From Ilex aquifolium (taxonomy: Eukaryota; Streptophyta; Magnoliopsida; Aquifoliales; Aquifoliaceae), in the NCBI GenBank assembly GCA_951799425.1, contig OX637392.1:34184093-34248092 (forward strand): 64,000 bases of DNA. Reading direction: 5' to 3'. The notes beneath the pieces are model-generated. The model was not told where the DNA came from and did not search any database. It saw only the letters and a program-made list of their open reading frames with translations. Made by a program: the position numbers and the translations under genes. Below, piece by piece: positions 1 to 10,385 of the stretch; positions within the stretch are counted from its first letter, which is position 1, and each line of letters opens with the position of its first letter.

Positions 1-313
1 AGGACTCTTGCCTTCAAAGGAACAAAAGAGCAAAGCCTCCTGGATGGAGGATGGTCTCGAGGCTGAAGCCTTATAAAAAGAATCACCCCAAAAAGATAGG
101 GGCCCAAGGGGCGAAGCCTCCTGGATGGGGTGTAGCCCCCGGGAGAGACCACTACTCTCGAGGAGCAGAAGGGCCCTGGCCAAGGGAGACCACTACCACC
201 CAAGGCTATACTTGGGAAAAGAAGAAAATGCAAGCACTTGGAAAAAGAAAGCATTTTTTCACTAAAAGAAATGAGGGCTTTGCGTCCCTCAAGGAACAAA
301 AATAGAAACTAAG

Positions 314-2896
314 TTACAAGAAAGTAAAAACTAAGCTAAGTTCTAGGAGGACTAGTGACCTCGCCACCAATGCCGCCTCCAATGTCTCCAAAGAGTTCTC
401 CAAGGAGTCGGCGCTACGAGAAGGAGACGATGCGTCGGTAGGAACAGTAGAAGCATCGCCTTGAGGGGCAAGCATAGTTACAATAGAAGGAGCTGAAGTA
501 GCATCAGTAGGAGCTAGAGCAGTGTCGACGGAAGAAGGAGCAGGATCGCCCCGAGGCGCAAGAGAAGGAGCCACGGTCTCGGCTGCTGGAATTGAGACTG
601 GAACTGGGGGAATCCCAGCATCTTCAACCGCGACTTTGCTACAGCTTGTACCATCTATTCAGACGGAGTGTACTCGTGCTACTTAAAGAGTGGAGACTTG
701 GCGGGGTCCCCAACAGCCCGAAGTGCCTCATCCCACCTGGCCTTGAAGCTCTCGCTCTTGTTTTCTTCGAAAGCCACCAAGATGTTGTCGACACATCGGT
801 TGACGATCTCCTACTCTGTCTGCTTGTTTGCCTCCATCTCAGCCCCTAACTTGTCCAACTCCTAGGTGAGAGCGGCCCAAGTTTGCTCTGATTCGAGCAC
901 CTTCGCCTCGGCTGCCGACAACTACTTCATCGCCTCGGTGATCCTCTTCTCGGTGATCCTCTTCTCGGCTTTGGCAAGCGAAGCCTTGACTTTTTCAGCA
1001 TCTCCCTTGGCCACCTCGCTCTCCATGAAAAGCTCAGCAATTTGGGCCACCTGAGTGGACAAGGTCTTGTCTCGAGCAGCCACCTCCTCCTTAGCCAAGG
1101 CCAGAGCACCTCGGGCCTTCTCCATCTCGGCTTGGAGTCTCTCACACTCTTGGATCTTGTTACGATGAGCATGGAAGCGCTCGGCAAGGACAAATATTTG
1201 CTAGGCCGTCTGTTAGACAATGGAAGGGATCACGTCGATGAAAGACTAAAGCAAAAAAGAAGAAGGAAAAATTCACAAGTATGAAAACCTTACCACTAGT
1301 GAATTCTGGATGATGGAGCGGAACAGGTTGTTGCTGCCACGCCCCCTATGGACCGACATATCGGCATCAAAGAGGATGGCCTCATTCACGGCATAGGCGG
1401 GGTGGGGAGAGGCAATGATGGAGTCAGTCAACCAGATCGACCTGTTTTCGTGATCTCGGGCCCTACCACGCCACTCTAGGGCATTTGGTGTCGGCGCTCG
1501 TGGCAGCGTCGGAGTTGGTGTTGGAGTCAGAGTTGGAGCGCCCCTGCCTCTGCCAACACCATGGTGCCTCTGCTTTACTCTCCTTTCCTCATGTTGAGGA
1601 TCCCTTCCATGCCATCAGCCACGCCTAGTTGACGTCAACACGACAGGGGCGTCGGATGGAGGAGGAGGGGGAAAGGGAGTGGGGCCTTGAATCAGAACCC
1701 CGAAAGGGCGAGTATGCCCCTAATTGGGAGTAACATTAGAGCCCGACGCACGGCCCTGTCAGGCGACGAGAGCAGCTCTTTCCCTGATCAAACTAAGAGA
1801 AAGGCGAGGTGGGTTTGACATAGCTACTTCCAAGGCAGGCATCTTCTTCGTCCCAGTTTTGGAAAACGTCAAAGTCTAGCCAAACGTCCCTACATGAAGT
1901 GCCCGCCTTGGCGTGGATGGTGGTGGATGGATCCCTTATCTCTTCAACCTCGGCGGTTGTGTCTTCGGTATCCTCTATCTCGGCTTCAGTAGCTCTGTTG
2001 GGGTTCTCCTCCAAATTCTCCCTGAATAGCGCCGACCACCTTGATGGGTCAAATGGCTAAGGAGTTTGAGAGAAATTTTAGTATCCTGGAGTATAGTCAA
2101 GAAGAAGGTGGGCGGCCCGATCGAGACCGTTGTTCCCTAAGTAACTCCAGACGGAGCTGATGTTGCCAAGGTTGACTTGATTTCTTGGGGGAGCAGTAGA
2201 GTCAGCATAGGAGACCCCTAAACAAGAGAAACATAATTATTAATTATCAGTGTCTATGGCAGGAACAGTAACGCCGAAGAATTGAAAAGCATAAAAGAGA
2301 GAGAAGAGCCGACGTACTTGTAGTCTGCCACTACTTGGGGCACCACAAGTCGGTGTACATGGGGCCGACTCCCCTTTTTCATTGATTGCCGAAGATCAGT
2401 AGGTCATCTTTGTACCCCTTATCAGAGTCTTGAAGGTGGGTCACAAGGTACATCGTAGGGTCCCAAGCCTTTAGATAGAACGTTTGCTGAGGCGTCATCC
2501 TCACCAAAGCATAGCAGAAGAGGATATCATACAAGCCGAGATTCAGTTGTGGTTGCTCATTCAAGGTGACCACCCCCATGTTGATCCTAAAGGTATTTAA
2601 ACAACATTGCCCTGGGAAGAGCGAAATCAGGATAGGAAACGGAGAAGGAAGGGATGAAGAGAAAACCTAATGCCTCCTTCCATGAAAGCTTTGATATAAA
2701 AAGGCATGGCCTCCTCGTTGCCGACAGTGGTACTATGGCAACCAATAATAAAGTCATCTACATTTACTTTAGGAGGAATGGAGTAGTGGGTCCAAAAATT
2801 GGTGATTTGTTGTCGAGCCTTAACGGTGTATTTCCTCGGCCTTGAGGGCCCGGCCTCATCGGCCCCGACGTTCTCACTCTGACGACGTCTCAACAT
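314..2896 (-). pseudogene. Antisense extra ORF of Tat element (Transposase_28-like plus coiled coil), fossil
   Basis: Minus-strand coding-like sequence running from 2896 leftwards, antisense to the LTR at 3431-4357. The N-terminal part (about 2896-2380) has the look of the plant Transposase_28 family, including the pieces NFWTHYSIPPKVNVDDFI and LNLGLYDILFCYALVR. A charged, alanine-rich coiled-coil stretch follows (about 1220-920) and the tail is rich in Ala, Pro and Ser (about 574-314). The function of such extra frames is unknown; they are not gag or pol. Broken in several places, so treated as a fossil. Assignment rests on recognised family wording, not on a search. Confidence 0.6.
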
Positions 2897-3499
2897 GGTT
2901 TAAACAGAAAAAGAGAATGCAAAAGGGGTGCTTCCTGGGGATGGGAGGCCTAAAGTCGCTACTGAGAACACAAGGAATAAAAATGAAGAAAGATGGATGA
3001 TACGACGCTACTAGAACAGAAATGAGATAGAGTAGAGGGAGAATGGTGATCAAACCAGAACAAGAAAGAGGGAAAACAGTTATTCACCAAATGAGAGTGA
3101 TTCTGATACAGAAGAGAGGTTGGTGACTTCCTTCGCTGGTAGATTCTGAGGAGTTGGCAACTGTTCAGGCAAGCAGCAGATTCTCCGATGGAACTCCGGT
3201 GGAAGACTCTGGATTTTACGAAGGTTGCAAAAATGGAGAAGGAGGGCAAGGGCTCTGTTTAAATAGGGCAAAGGGCCATGATTGCACATGATAGACGAGG
3301 AGGGGCGCATTAATTGGGGCACGAACCCCAAGGAAGGGAAAGCGACTGGAGGTAAAGGAAAGGTCAAGCCCTTTCATCTTCTCACGCCATGTTACCAGCG
3401 TTGTACTAAGATCAAGGGCTGGGGGGCAATTGATGGGACACTTTTGAGAATCAGCAGGGAATCAATATGTGTCATCGGCATGAGAAACGTGGGTGCTCC

Positions 3500-3705
3500 C
3501 TCGAGTGACCCGTGTCCTTGGCACTAAAGGTCCATCAGAGCCCTTGCGAGTGACACGTGTCCTCGGCACTAAAGGTACCTTGGAGTCTTCATCACGTGAC
3601 ACCTGTCCTCGGCTCCCCAAAGTTCCCAAGGAGATCTCCTCCTGACACGTGTCCTCGGCGTGCCTAACGCCCCGAGGTCCATTTCTAGACACGTCACCTC
3701 AACTC
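3500..3705 (+). promoter_or_regulatory. Tandem-like G-box repeats in LTR U3
   Basis: Four to five degenerate copies of GACACGTGTCCTCGGC spaced about 40-50 bp apart lie upstream of the LTR TATA box. Several contain the G-box core CACGTG, a bZIP/bHLH binding site in plants. Whether they act as enhancers of the element is inference. The short minus-strand frame across this stretch only reflects the repeat. Confidence 0.5.
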
Positions 3706-4144
3706 CAAAACCCCGAGGTATGGATGGCGGATTGACGGTTATCGTTACTTGGAGTTAAAATTGGTCAATAATCATTGACTCACCTTCCCAAAGCAGTCGA
3801 AATGGAAAAAAAGAGCAGATCACTAACCAATGATAGTGATACACAAGGTACAGAGCACAGAATTGAGGGCCAATGGACAAAGGTGCCCCTACTCGTGCGC
3901 AGCCATCACAAAGAGGCATTAAATGACTGTTTAGAAGGATGTGACACATATATTACTCGGCGGACTACGAGAGTAGTGCATTAAATGCTCGTGGATCCGA
4001 GCATTAAATGGAGAGACTTCTTTTCGTGTGACAAGGAAGACACTATGCCAAGGACTGTGCTCCACAGGTCACCTTCCAAAGGGGCCAATGAGGAGCTTCC
4101 TCTCTAAGGGACCCACTTTTCTGCAATGATTGCCTCCATGGAGG

Positions 4145-4152
4145 TATAAATA
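4145..4152 (+). promoter_or_regulatory. TATA box of the left Tat LTR
   Basis: TATAAATA, about 200 bp before the LTR right border and downstream of the G-box cluster; transcription would start about 30 bp to the right. Confidence 0.5.
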
Positions 4153-4357
4153 GATCTCAGAAATACAAAGCAAAGGAACGCAAATCTCACCCAAGCAATA
4201 GAATAGTATTTTTCCTCCTCTCTCTCACATACTGACTTGATCGTCGGAGGGGTCACGCCGGAAAACAATCCGGCGCTCTTCTAACCTTTCTTTTTGAGTG
4301 GCAGAGTTCATCTCGATACGCTGGAATCGTTCGGACTGCTGAAAAAGTAATTCATCA

Positions 4358-6437
4358 CCACTCCTTATGCCGTTTCTCACCTCCATTTGCCACGGGATCA
4401 TCAACTTTCCAAGTAAAACTTATGTTCACCAAGGAAGAGATCTGTCTATTCATTTATTGTGCGAAAATTACCGCGCACAAATCAACTATCAAATTTTCAA
4501 TCCACCCTATCCCACATGTAATAAATGCCTCAGGAAAAAAAAAATACTAACAGAACACAATTAAATTCACAATCTTTAAGCGATAAATAAAATCAATCAA
4601 ATATTACTTATTTATGAAACTCATGAATTTATCACCACTATCACCATTCAACCTCAAATGACACAATATAATTATAATTTAATCGCCAAATGTCCAATTA
4701 TCCATATATAAATATACACAGAAACACACTCACACACTTTTTTTTTTGTTATCAATAAACCCTCCTAACCAACAACTACTTTTATTAAAAATATAATAAT
4801 TCAAGCTTTTAAGATAAAATTAAAAATTAATGTTAGAAACTTGTCAAAAAGCCTTAAAATTCTTATTTGGTTTAGCTTCTAGAATAATCAAAATCCGCCC
4901 ACACAATCCTAGAAGGCAATAAGAAAAATATCAAATTCCACACCACGATCATCGCCCACTCACACCCACACCTGCACCCATGTATAGCAAAACCCTACAA
5001 ATGAATAAAACATAATCAATAGCTAATTGTCTATTGAATCCGTAAGAAGGATGATAACCTACCCATAACCCAATAACATAAATACCAAATTTCACACCCA
5101 CGCAACCTTCTCCCACCACACCTATAACCATATAAGAGAAGAATGAAAACACATAAAATATAACAAATAGAGCAAACATTAAGAAAAAATTACAAAAATA
5201 ATCTATATAAAAACCATTGTCTATGGGAGTTCTAGAAAAATTTAGGCCCTAAATCAATTAAGACCTAGTTTCAGGTAAAGACACTGTGTGAATCTCAGAT
5301 AATAAATCATCAATTCGTGAAAAATGTGTACTATTTTTTATTTACATTAAGTGATATCTACAAATTAAGAAGCAAGTGGCAAAATACATGTCGTCAGATA
5401 TGTAAAAACTTTGAATTAGTTTTATGGAATAAATAATTGCATAACATGTAGTTTCATTTGTTTTATGGAGTAAATAATAACAAAAACAACACAAGGGAAA
5501 CAAAAAAATAAGATAATAGTATGACAGAGAGAGAGAGTATGAGATAGATAGACAGGGAGAATTATACGAGATATTAGAGTTTTAGAGTTGTAAAAAGAAT
5601 GAAAGTCCAATTAGGATCGTCAGATTAATAATCCTCAAACAATCTGAGCCGTGAAAAGCTCAAGACAAATAATGCTACATCCCTTTATTATATAGATTAT
5701 AAATTTTTGGACATATTTTGGACATGTTATGTACTTATCTAGATAAATTATAAATATATTAGAATCATTTTATACTTTCTATAATATTATAGGATTATTT
5801 TGTTATTGCATAAAACTATGATTATTGTGCAATAAAAATCATTTTATATGTATATATCAAATCAAAATCAACAAATTAAAATTATTATTTAGAGTAAAGA
5901 AACCTAATATAAATTTGTTATTTGATGTTAATATAAGATTAAAACCAATGCCCAACAGAGAGAGATAGGAAAAGAGAAACTGTGAAAGGAGAAAAAGCAA
6001 TCGACATAGTGCAAGCTCTATGATTGTGCGAAATAACTAGTATATGATCCAATGAGATATGATTTTCCTTTATTTGAACAATCGGCTTCAACTCTACGAT
6101 ACTAGGTAGTTCACGACACTTTTTGATCAAATATTAATTTTTTGAATCTAGTAGGATGTAATTAAATATAAATAATAATCCTATTTATATTGATTGTAAA
6201 AAAAAATTAAATATTGTTAAGATATTCGTGACACCCAAACATGATTTTTCTGGCTCCTTTAGGGTCTTGTTATGTTACAAATATTGCTCTAACAAGTAGG
6301 AGGAGCAGCTATTTTGTTAGGGTGGGGCTATTTTGTTAGGGTGAACGTAATAGTTTGAAGTAAAAATGCTAAAATGGGGTGGGAAAGGAGATTTAAGGGG
6401 TAGGAATAGCCCCACCCATTTTGTTATTTTCTTTAAA
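4358..6437. other. AT-rich spacer without a gene
   Basis: No coding region is recognisable; the short frames here have no family features. Two structures deserve mention. At 5677-5696 the plus strand is the reverse complement of a Helitron-like 5' end (minus-strand reading TCTATATAATAAAG, preceded by A), the same terminus as the Helitron at 32144-33241, so a minus-strand Helitron remnant may extend leftwards from 5696, but I could not find its 3' end. At about 6315-6420 the words GGTGGGGCTATT and AATAGCCCCACC form a small inverted pair, perhaps a MITE remnant. Confidence 0.5.
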
Positions 6438-6442
6438 AAGTC

Positions 6443-7001
6443 TGATGATTCAAAAAATGGGTTTATGAAAAATCAATCAATGATGTGGTGGTGTATGTGA
6501 TGGTGCAAGTGATGGTGTAAGTGATGATGTGAGTGATGAGGATATTTAATACATACAAATATTAGGTAGTTCAGTCCGGATGACCTACTTTACTGAGAAT
6601 GGCGACGGTGACCAGAGAATTTTATTACTCAAGATGGAGTGTGCTGAGATGTGTGTGTTGCCTCTCATGTGTAGGCAGGGCTTACAATTTATAGGTGAGT
6701 AGAATTACACTATGGCTCCGAGGGAGCCTTGTTTGAGTTGTCATTATGGGGAGCGGGGTGATTCCGTGAGGCCAACGTCATCCCCGTAACAAACGAGGTA
6801 ATTTCATGAAGCTAGCGATTCACGCCAATGAATGCATTCCATGATTCATTTCCTAAGGTGGAGATCCCACATGCGCTACTAGTAGATAGGACCTCCCAAG
6901 ATGGTGGGCTTGGCCTTTGTTGGCCCCCATCTGTGATCTGGGCCTTGTCTGGGCTGGGCCTATTATCTATGAGAGGGACTTGGTCTGGGTCGGGCCCGTC
7001 A
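6443..7001 (-). repeat. 3' LTR of the Tat element
   Basis: 559 bp, TGATGATTC...GGCCCGTCA on the plus strand, matching the 544-bp copy at 20586-21129 along its length. On the element's sense strand it is preceded by a purine-rich tract (GCATGGGGGACAAA, reverse complement of about 7002-7016), as expected for a polypurine tract. Confidence 0.8.
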
Positions 7002-7777
7002 TTTGTCCCCCATGCCCGGAGTCCAATGGGATTTGGGGGAAAGGACATTAGTAAAAATAAACCTTTGTTTTGATCTTCGTCTAAGAAGCTTGGCTTCATC
7101 CTTTTTTAGCAACATGGTTATTTTTTTAGCAGTGGGATTCTTTTTTAGCAGTAGACAAGTAGGAGTCATCTTTTAGCAGCATGTTTCTTTTTTGGCAACA
7201 GATACTCCTTTAGCAGCAGGTTAGTCCTTTAAATAGGACACCCATATACCCATCCTCAAACCAAAGAAGAGGGAGGAGATTCAACATCTCTACGTGCACA
7301 TCTAAGATGAGGGGAGAAAGGTGAGGTGAGATGTCGTCGGTTGGAGGGGCACCTAGAAGCGAGAGAGAAGTGTGTGGTGCAAGAGGGGAGAAGCAAAGTG
7401 TGGGCACCGAGCGAGGCAAGGCCAAGGCGCCAAGCGTTGTGGGCGCTATGGGCGGCGTGGCACAAGTGAGGACGCCAAGGTGTAGGCGGGCACGGGTGGC
7501 GTGGCTCAGGCAAGTGCCACGGGGGGCGCGACGCAGACGAGCATTGGCGGGCGGCATGGCGCACGCGGGCGAGGATGAAGGCGTCGGTGTACAGGCTGGT
7601 GCCGAGCCGCAGGCGGACGACGTGGCGTAGGTGGAGGGCGCTCGCAACCTTAGCGCTGGCGGTGCGTGCGCCAAGGCTGTGCTGGGCTCGGGCTGCGAGG
7701 CACTAGGCTCCGGAGGTGGTGCTGTCAGAAAGAATATTAACCACTAGCGTCCACGACGATGCAAGCATCGTGGCAAG
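7002..7777. other. GC-rich non-LTR stretch between 3' LTR and antisense frame
   Basis: Part of the Tat element between its 3' LTR and the point where the Tekay element inserted. From about 7330 to 7720 the base composition is strikingly GC-rich, with many GGCG and GGCAAGG words, unlike the AT-rich neighbours. Open frames on both strands (for example 7331-7630 plus and 7210-7674 minus) are low-complexity, rich in Ala, Arg and Pro, and look like by-products of composition. It would be the region upstream of the plus-strand antisense frame, so it may be its leader or promoter. Confidence 0.45.
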
Positions 7778-7782
7778 GTAGT

Positions 7783-9170
7783 TGTGACGCCCCTAAAACC
7801 AGGGGTCTTTTGTTAACCCGTTGATCCCCCATCAACTCGCGAAAGTACCCGTGAATACCGCATAACCCGACACCACATCATAACATCCCCTTCACCGGGA
7901 TCATAAACAACACAGAGTTTAGACAAAGTCTCCCTTGTACCGGGTACTCCCAAACGCATGACATGTATACATGTCAATTACTTGACCATTCCAAGGTCAA
8001 ATATACGTCAAATTTTCCTTAATATTACTCTATTTACATCCTTTGAACAAAAGGACTCAAGGACCGAAGGTTTGATAAAGTTATTTTAAATTTTTGAAAA
8101 TTTTAGAGGAGCTACCGGTAGCTCGTGTACGTGCTACCAGTGGCTGAGCCCTCTGCCAACAAGCTACTAGTGCAAATTTTTGAAGGAGCTACCAGTAGCT
8201 CGTGTAAGTACGACCGGTAGATGAGCCCAGTTTTCCCTCAATTCAATCCTTTTTCAATTTTGACTCACCTAGTCTCATACAACATTCACTCAAACTCATA
8301 TAACATCAAATTTTACACAAAATATAGTTTATATGAGTTCGTTTTACAATCCTTCATACATCGTTACATATCAAAAACAAATTACACGATTGTTTTACAA
8401 AAATTTAATGTAAAGCCCTAACTCGGCTTTCTTCATTAGCAAGGGTCCAAGTGAGAGTCATCCATTAGCGTTTGTCCCACACATGAAATTTTGTCCCCAT
8501 AAAAGGTGATTCACGCTCAATATGGTATATCCTAAAGAGGCTACTCCTCAACCTCGATACACATGAAATGCTCACATGCAATTCAACAATCAAACAAGCA
8601 TTCATCCAAGAACATACAACTTCAAGAATGAATGTCATAATGACATGCCATGTTATGAGGTGAGACTCACAAATCCAATGTAACCCAAGCCTTCACCGAC
8701 TCCCATAACACATGCAATGCCATGCATATGAATCTGAGCATTCCATGCCCCCGCCAATGACCATTTATAAATCCCGGGTCTTTCATGGGGTGGGTATTTA
8801 TGGACTTTCACCAACGGGCACCTAATCGACACGGTATTTATGGACTTCCACCAACGGGTACCTAATCGACACGGCATTTATGGACTTCCACCAACGGCTC
8901 CGCATACGCCGACACACTTTATGGACTCAATACCAACATAGTGCATATTCAAATCACCAGGTCTTGCACCCGATGGACAATCTAGCCCTTCTTTCTAATC
9001 CCAACCCTATTTTCAACGCAACCCATGCGACTCAGTCGAACCTTGGTCCAACTTTCCCAAGCCCACGCATCTTCCACCAAGAATGGTGTTTGATCAAAAC
9101 CATGCACACACTCACACCCATGTCACATGCCCACGAATCTGATGTTTTTCGTGCATATGCAATGTAACAA
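7783..9170 (-). repeat. 3' LTR (partial) of nested Tekay element
   Basis: Begins TGTGACGCCCCTAAAACC and follows the 10386-12958 copy up to about the word GTGCATATGCAATGTA, then passes directly into gag sequence. Contains the palindrome GAGCTACCGGTAGCTC at 8109-8124 and relatives up to about 8222. Shorter than the partner LTR (about 1.4 against 2.6 kb). Confidence 0.75.
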
Positions 9171-9241
9171 TTAAAACAAGTCTGGCTTGCCTGGTAGGAG
9201 GTCCTGAAGTTTCTCCCGCCTTGGGAGGATTGACCTTGGTC

Positions 9242-10038
9242 TTAGCCTTGATAGTTGTGACCCTGCCCTTGTGGGGTAGAAGTCTTTTGGTTCTTCCCCG
9301 AACTAAAAAAAGAGGATTGGCCCTCCTTCTTCTTGTCTTTAGCACCTGTCTCCCCGATGCCCCTTACGTCTTCCACCTCTTTCTCAATGGCCATGGCCAT
9401 CTCGACCATTAAGTCTAGATCTTGTAGGCGGTGGCCCACAATCTTCCCCCGAATGGATAACTTCAAACCATCCTTGAATCTCCTCACTTTAGCCAAGTCT
9501 ATGACCACACAATCATTGGCAAAAAGGGCTAACTTGGTGAACTTAGCCACGTATTTCATCACTTTCATAGTTTCTTGCTTCAAATCTAAGAACTCCTGAG
9601 CTTTCGCTTGTCGAACAGCCGACGAGAAGTACTTGCCCATGAAGAGCCCCTGGAACTCTCCCCATGTCACTGCCTCTAGGTTCTTTGAGGCCTTTGCCCA
9701 GTCCCACCATAGATGGGCCTCTCCTTCAAGCTGGAACACATCTAAACTTATCTTAGTGGCACCGGATGTGATCTCCATAGCCTCTAAGACCTTATCAAAT
9801 TGTTGGAATCAATGGTCGGCCACCATCAGATCTGCCCCTCCCATGAAAGTCAGTGGCTTGTGTGCCTTAAAATTTTGGAGGTTACTCGAGCCCACTTGAC
9901 CCATGTTGGCGCTAGCTTGAGCAAAGGTAGCCTCCATTGTGCCTATGGCTCCATGAAGGCTTGTTTGTCAAAGGCCGGTGGTGGTTGATTGTTGTTCCAT
10001 CCACCTCCTCGACGGTGTCCGCTTCCTCTACTCGCCAT
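9242..10038 (-). pseudogene. gag fragment of nested Tekay element (fossil)
   Basis: The minus-strand frame 9778-9242 shows a Ty3/Gypsy gag (Retrotrans_gag) core: GEAHLWWDWAK, WGEFQGLFMGKYF, DLKQETMKVMKYVAKFTKL, then a basic low-complexity tail. The start region lies near 10038. Homologous to the plus-strand gag at 39776-40500, which supports the Tekay assignment. Nearby short frames on the plus strand are shadows. Broken. Confidence 0.8.
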
Positions 10039-10385
10039 CTACACACATGTCAAATGGAAATAAAGCACTAAATTAGTATCCCAAGGTAAGGATAAAAGTC
10101 AAAACATTGAGATTTCTCTTCTTGTCTCACTAGTAGAGCGTGTGCCACCACTAGTAGACATCTACGGCATGAACCGTCCCATTCTTTCTTTTTTCGACCC
10201 CCAAGGTTATGTTCTCTAACCCTAGTGTCTCTTTTTCATGTACATACAATCATGCATATTACTCACATAAAACATAACATGTAGCATTCAGAGCACATAA
10301 CATGAAATCCACAATGGATGAAATGGCCTAGACCCATGCCTCGCAAACCCTAGGTAAATCGAGAACCTAGGCTCTACTACTAAGC

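Larger units (their letters stand above)
1..4357 (+). mobile_element. Tat-lineage Ty3/Gypsy retrotransposon, right-hand part (fossil)
   Basis: The plus-strand 3' end of a long terminal repeat element that runs off the left edge of the window. Visible parts are a region carrying a minus-strand extra reading frame (about 314-2896), a purine-rich tract at about 3418-3430 that looks like the polypurine tract, and an LTR from 3431 to about 4357 with a TATA box. gag-pol, expected further left on the plus strand, is not in the window. Lineage is inferred from the antisense extra frame with a Transposase_28-like (putative gypsy-type transposon) N-terminus, a layout known in the Tat lineage, and from similarity of layout to the element at 6443-21129. 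The element is broken, with several interruptions in the extra frame. The right LTR border is uncertain by a few bases. Confidence 0.65.
3431..4357 (+). repeat. 3' LTR of the left Tat element
   Basis: Starts TGATGGGACAC directly after the purine-rich tract GCTGGGGGGCAAT and ends near TTCATCA. It carries a TATA box (TATAAATA, 4145-4152) on the plus strand, which fixes the orientation, and a U3 region with repeated CACGTG boxes at about 3500-3705. The partner LTR is outside the window, so no age estimate is possible. Confidence 0.6.

Noticed and set aside
3462-3692. 76-codon minus frame with repeated RTRVTR words
   Set aside because: A reflection of the G-box repeats in the LTR U3, not a protein.
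6001-6040. Possible plus-strand Helitron 3' end (CTAG at 6037-6040 followed by T, with CATAG...CTATG upstream)
   Set aside because: No matching 5' end upstream on the plus strand; CTAGT is frequent by chance in AT-rich DNA.
7210-7674. 154-codon minus-strand frame, Ala/Pro/Arg-rich
   Set aside because: Explained by the GC-rich block; open on both strands with low-complexity content.
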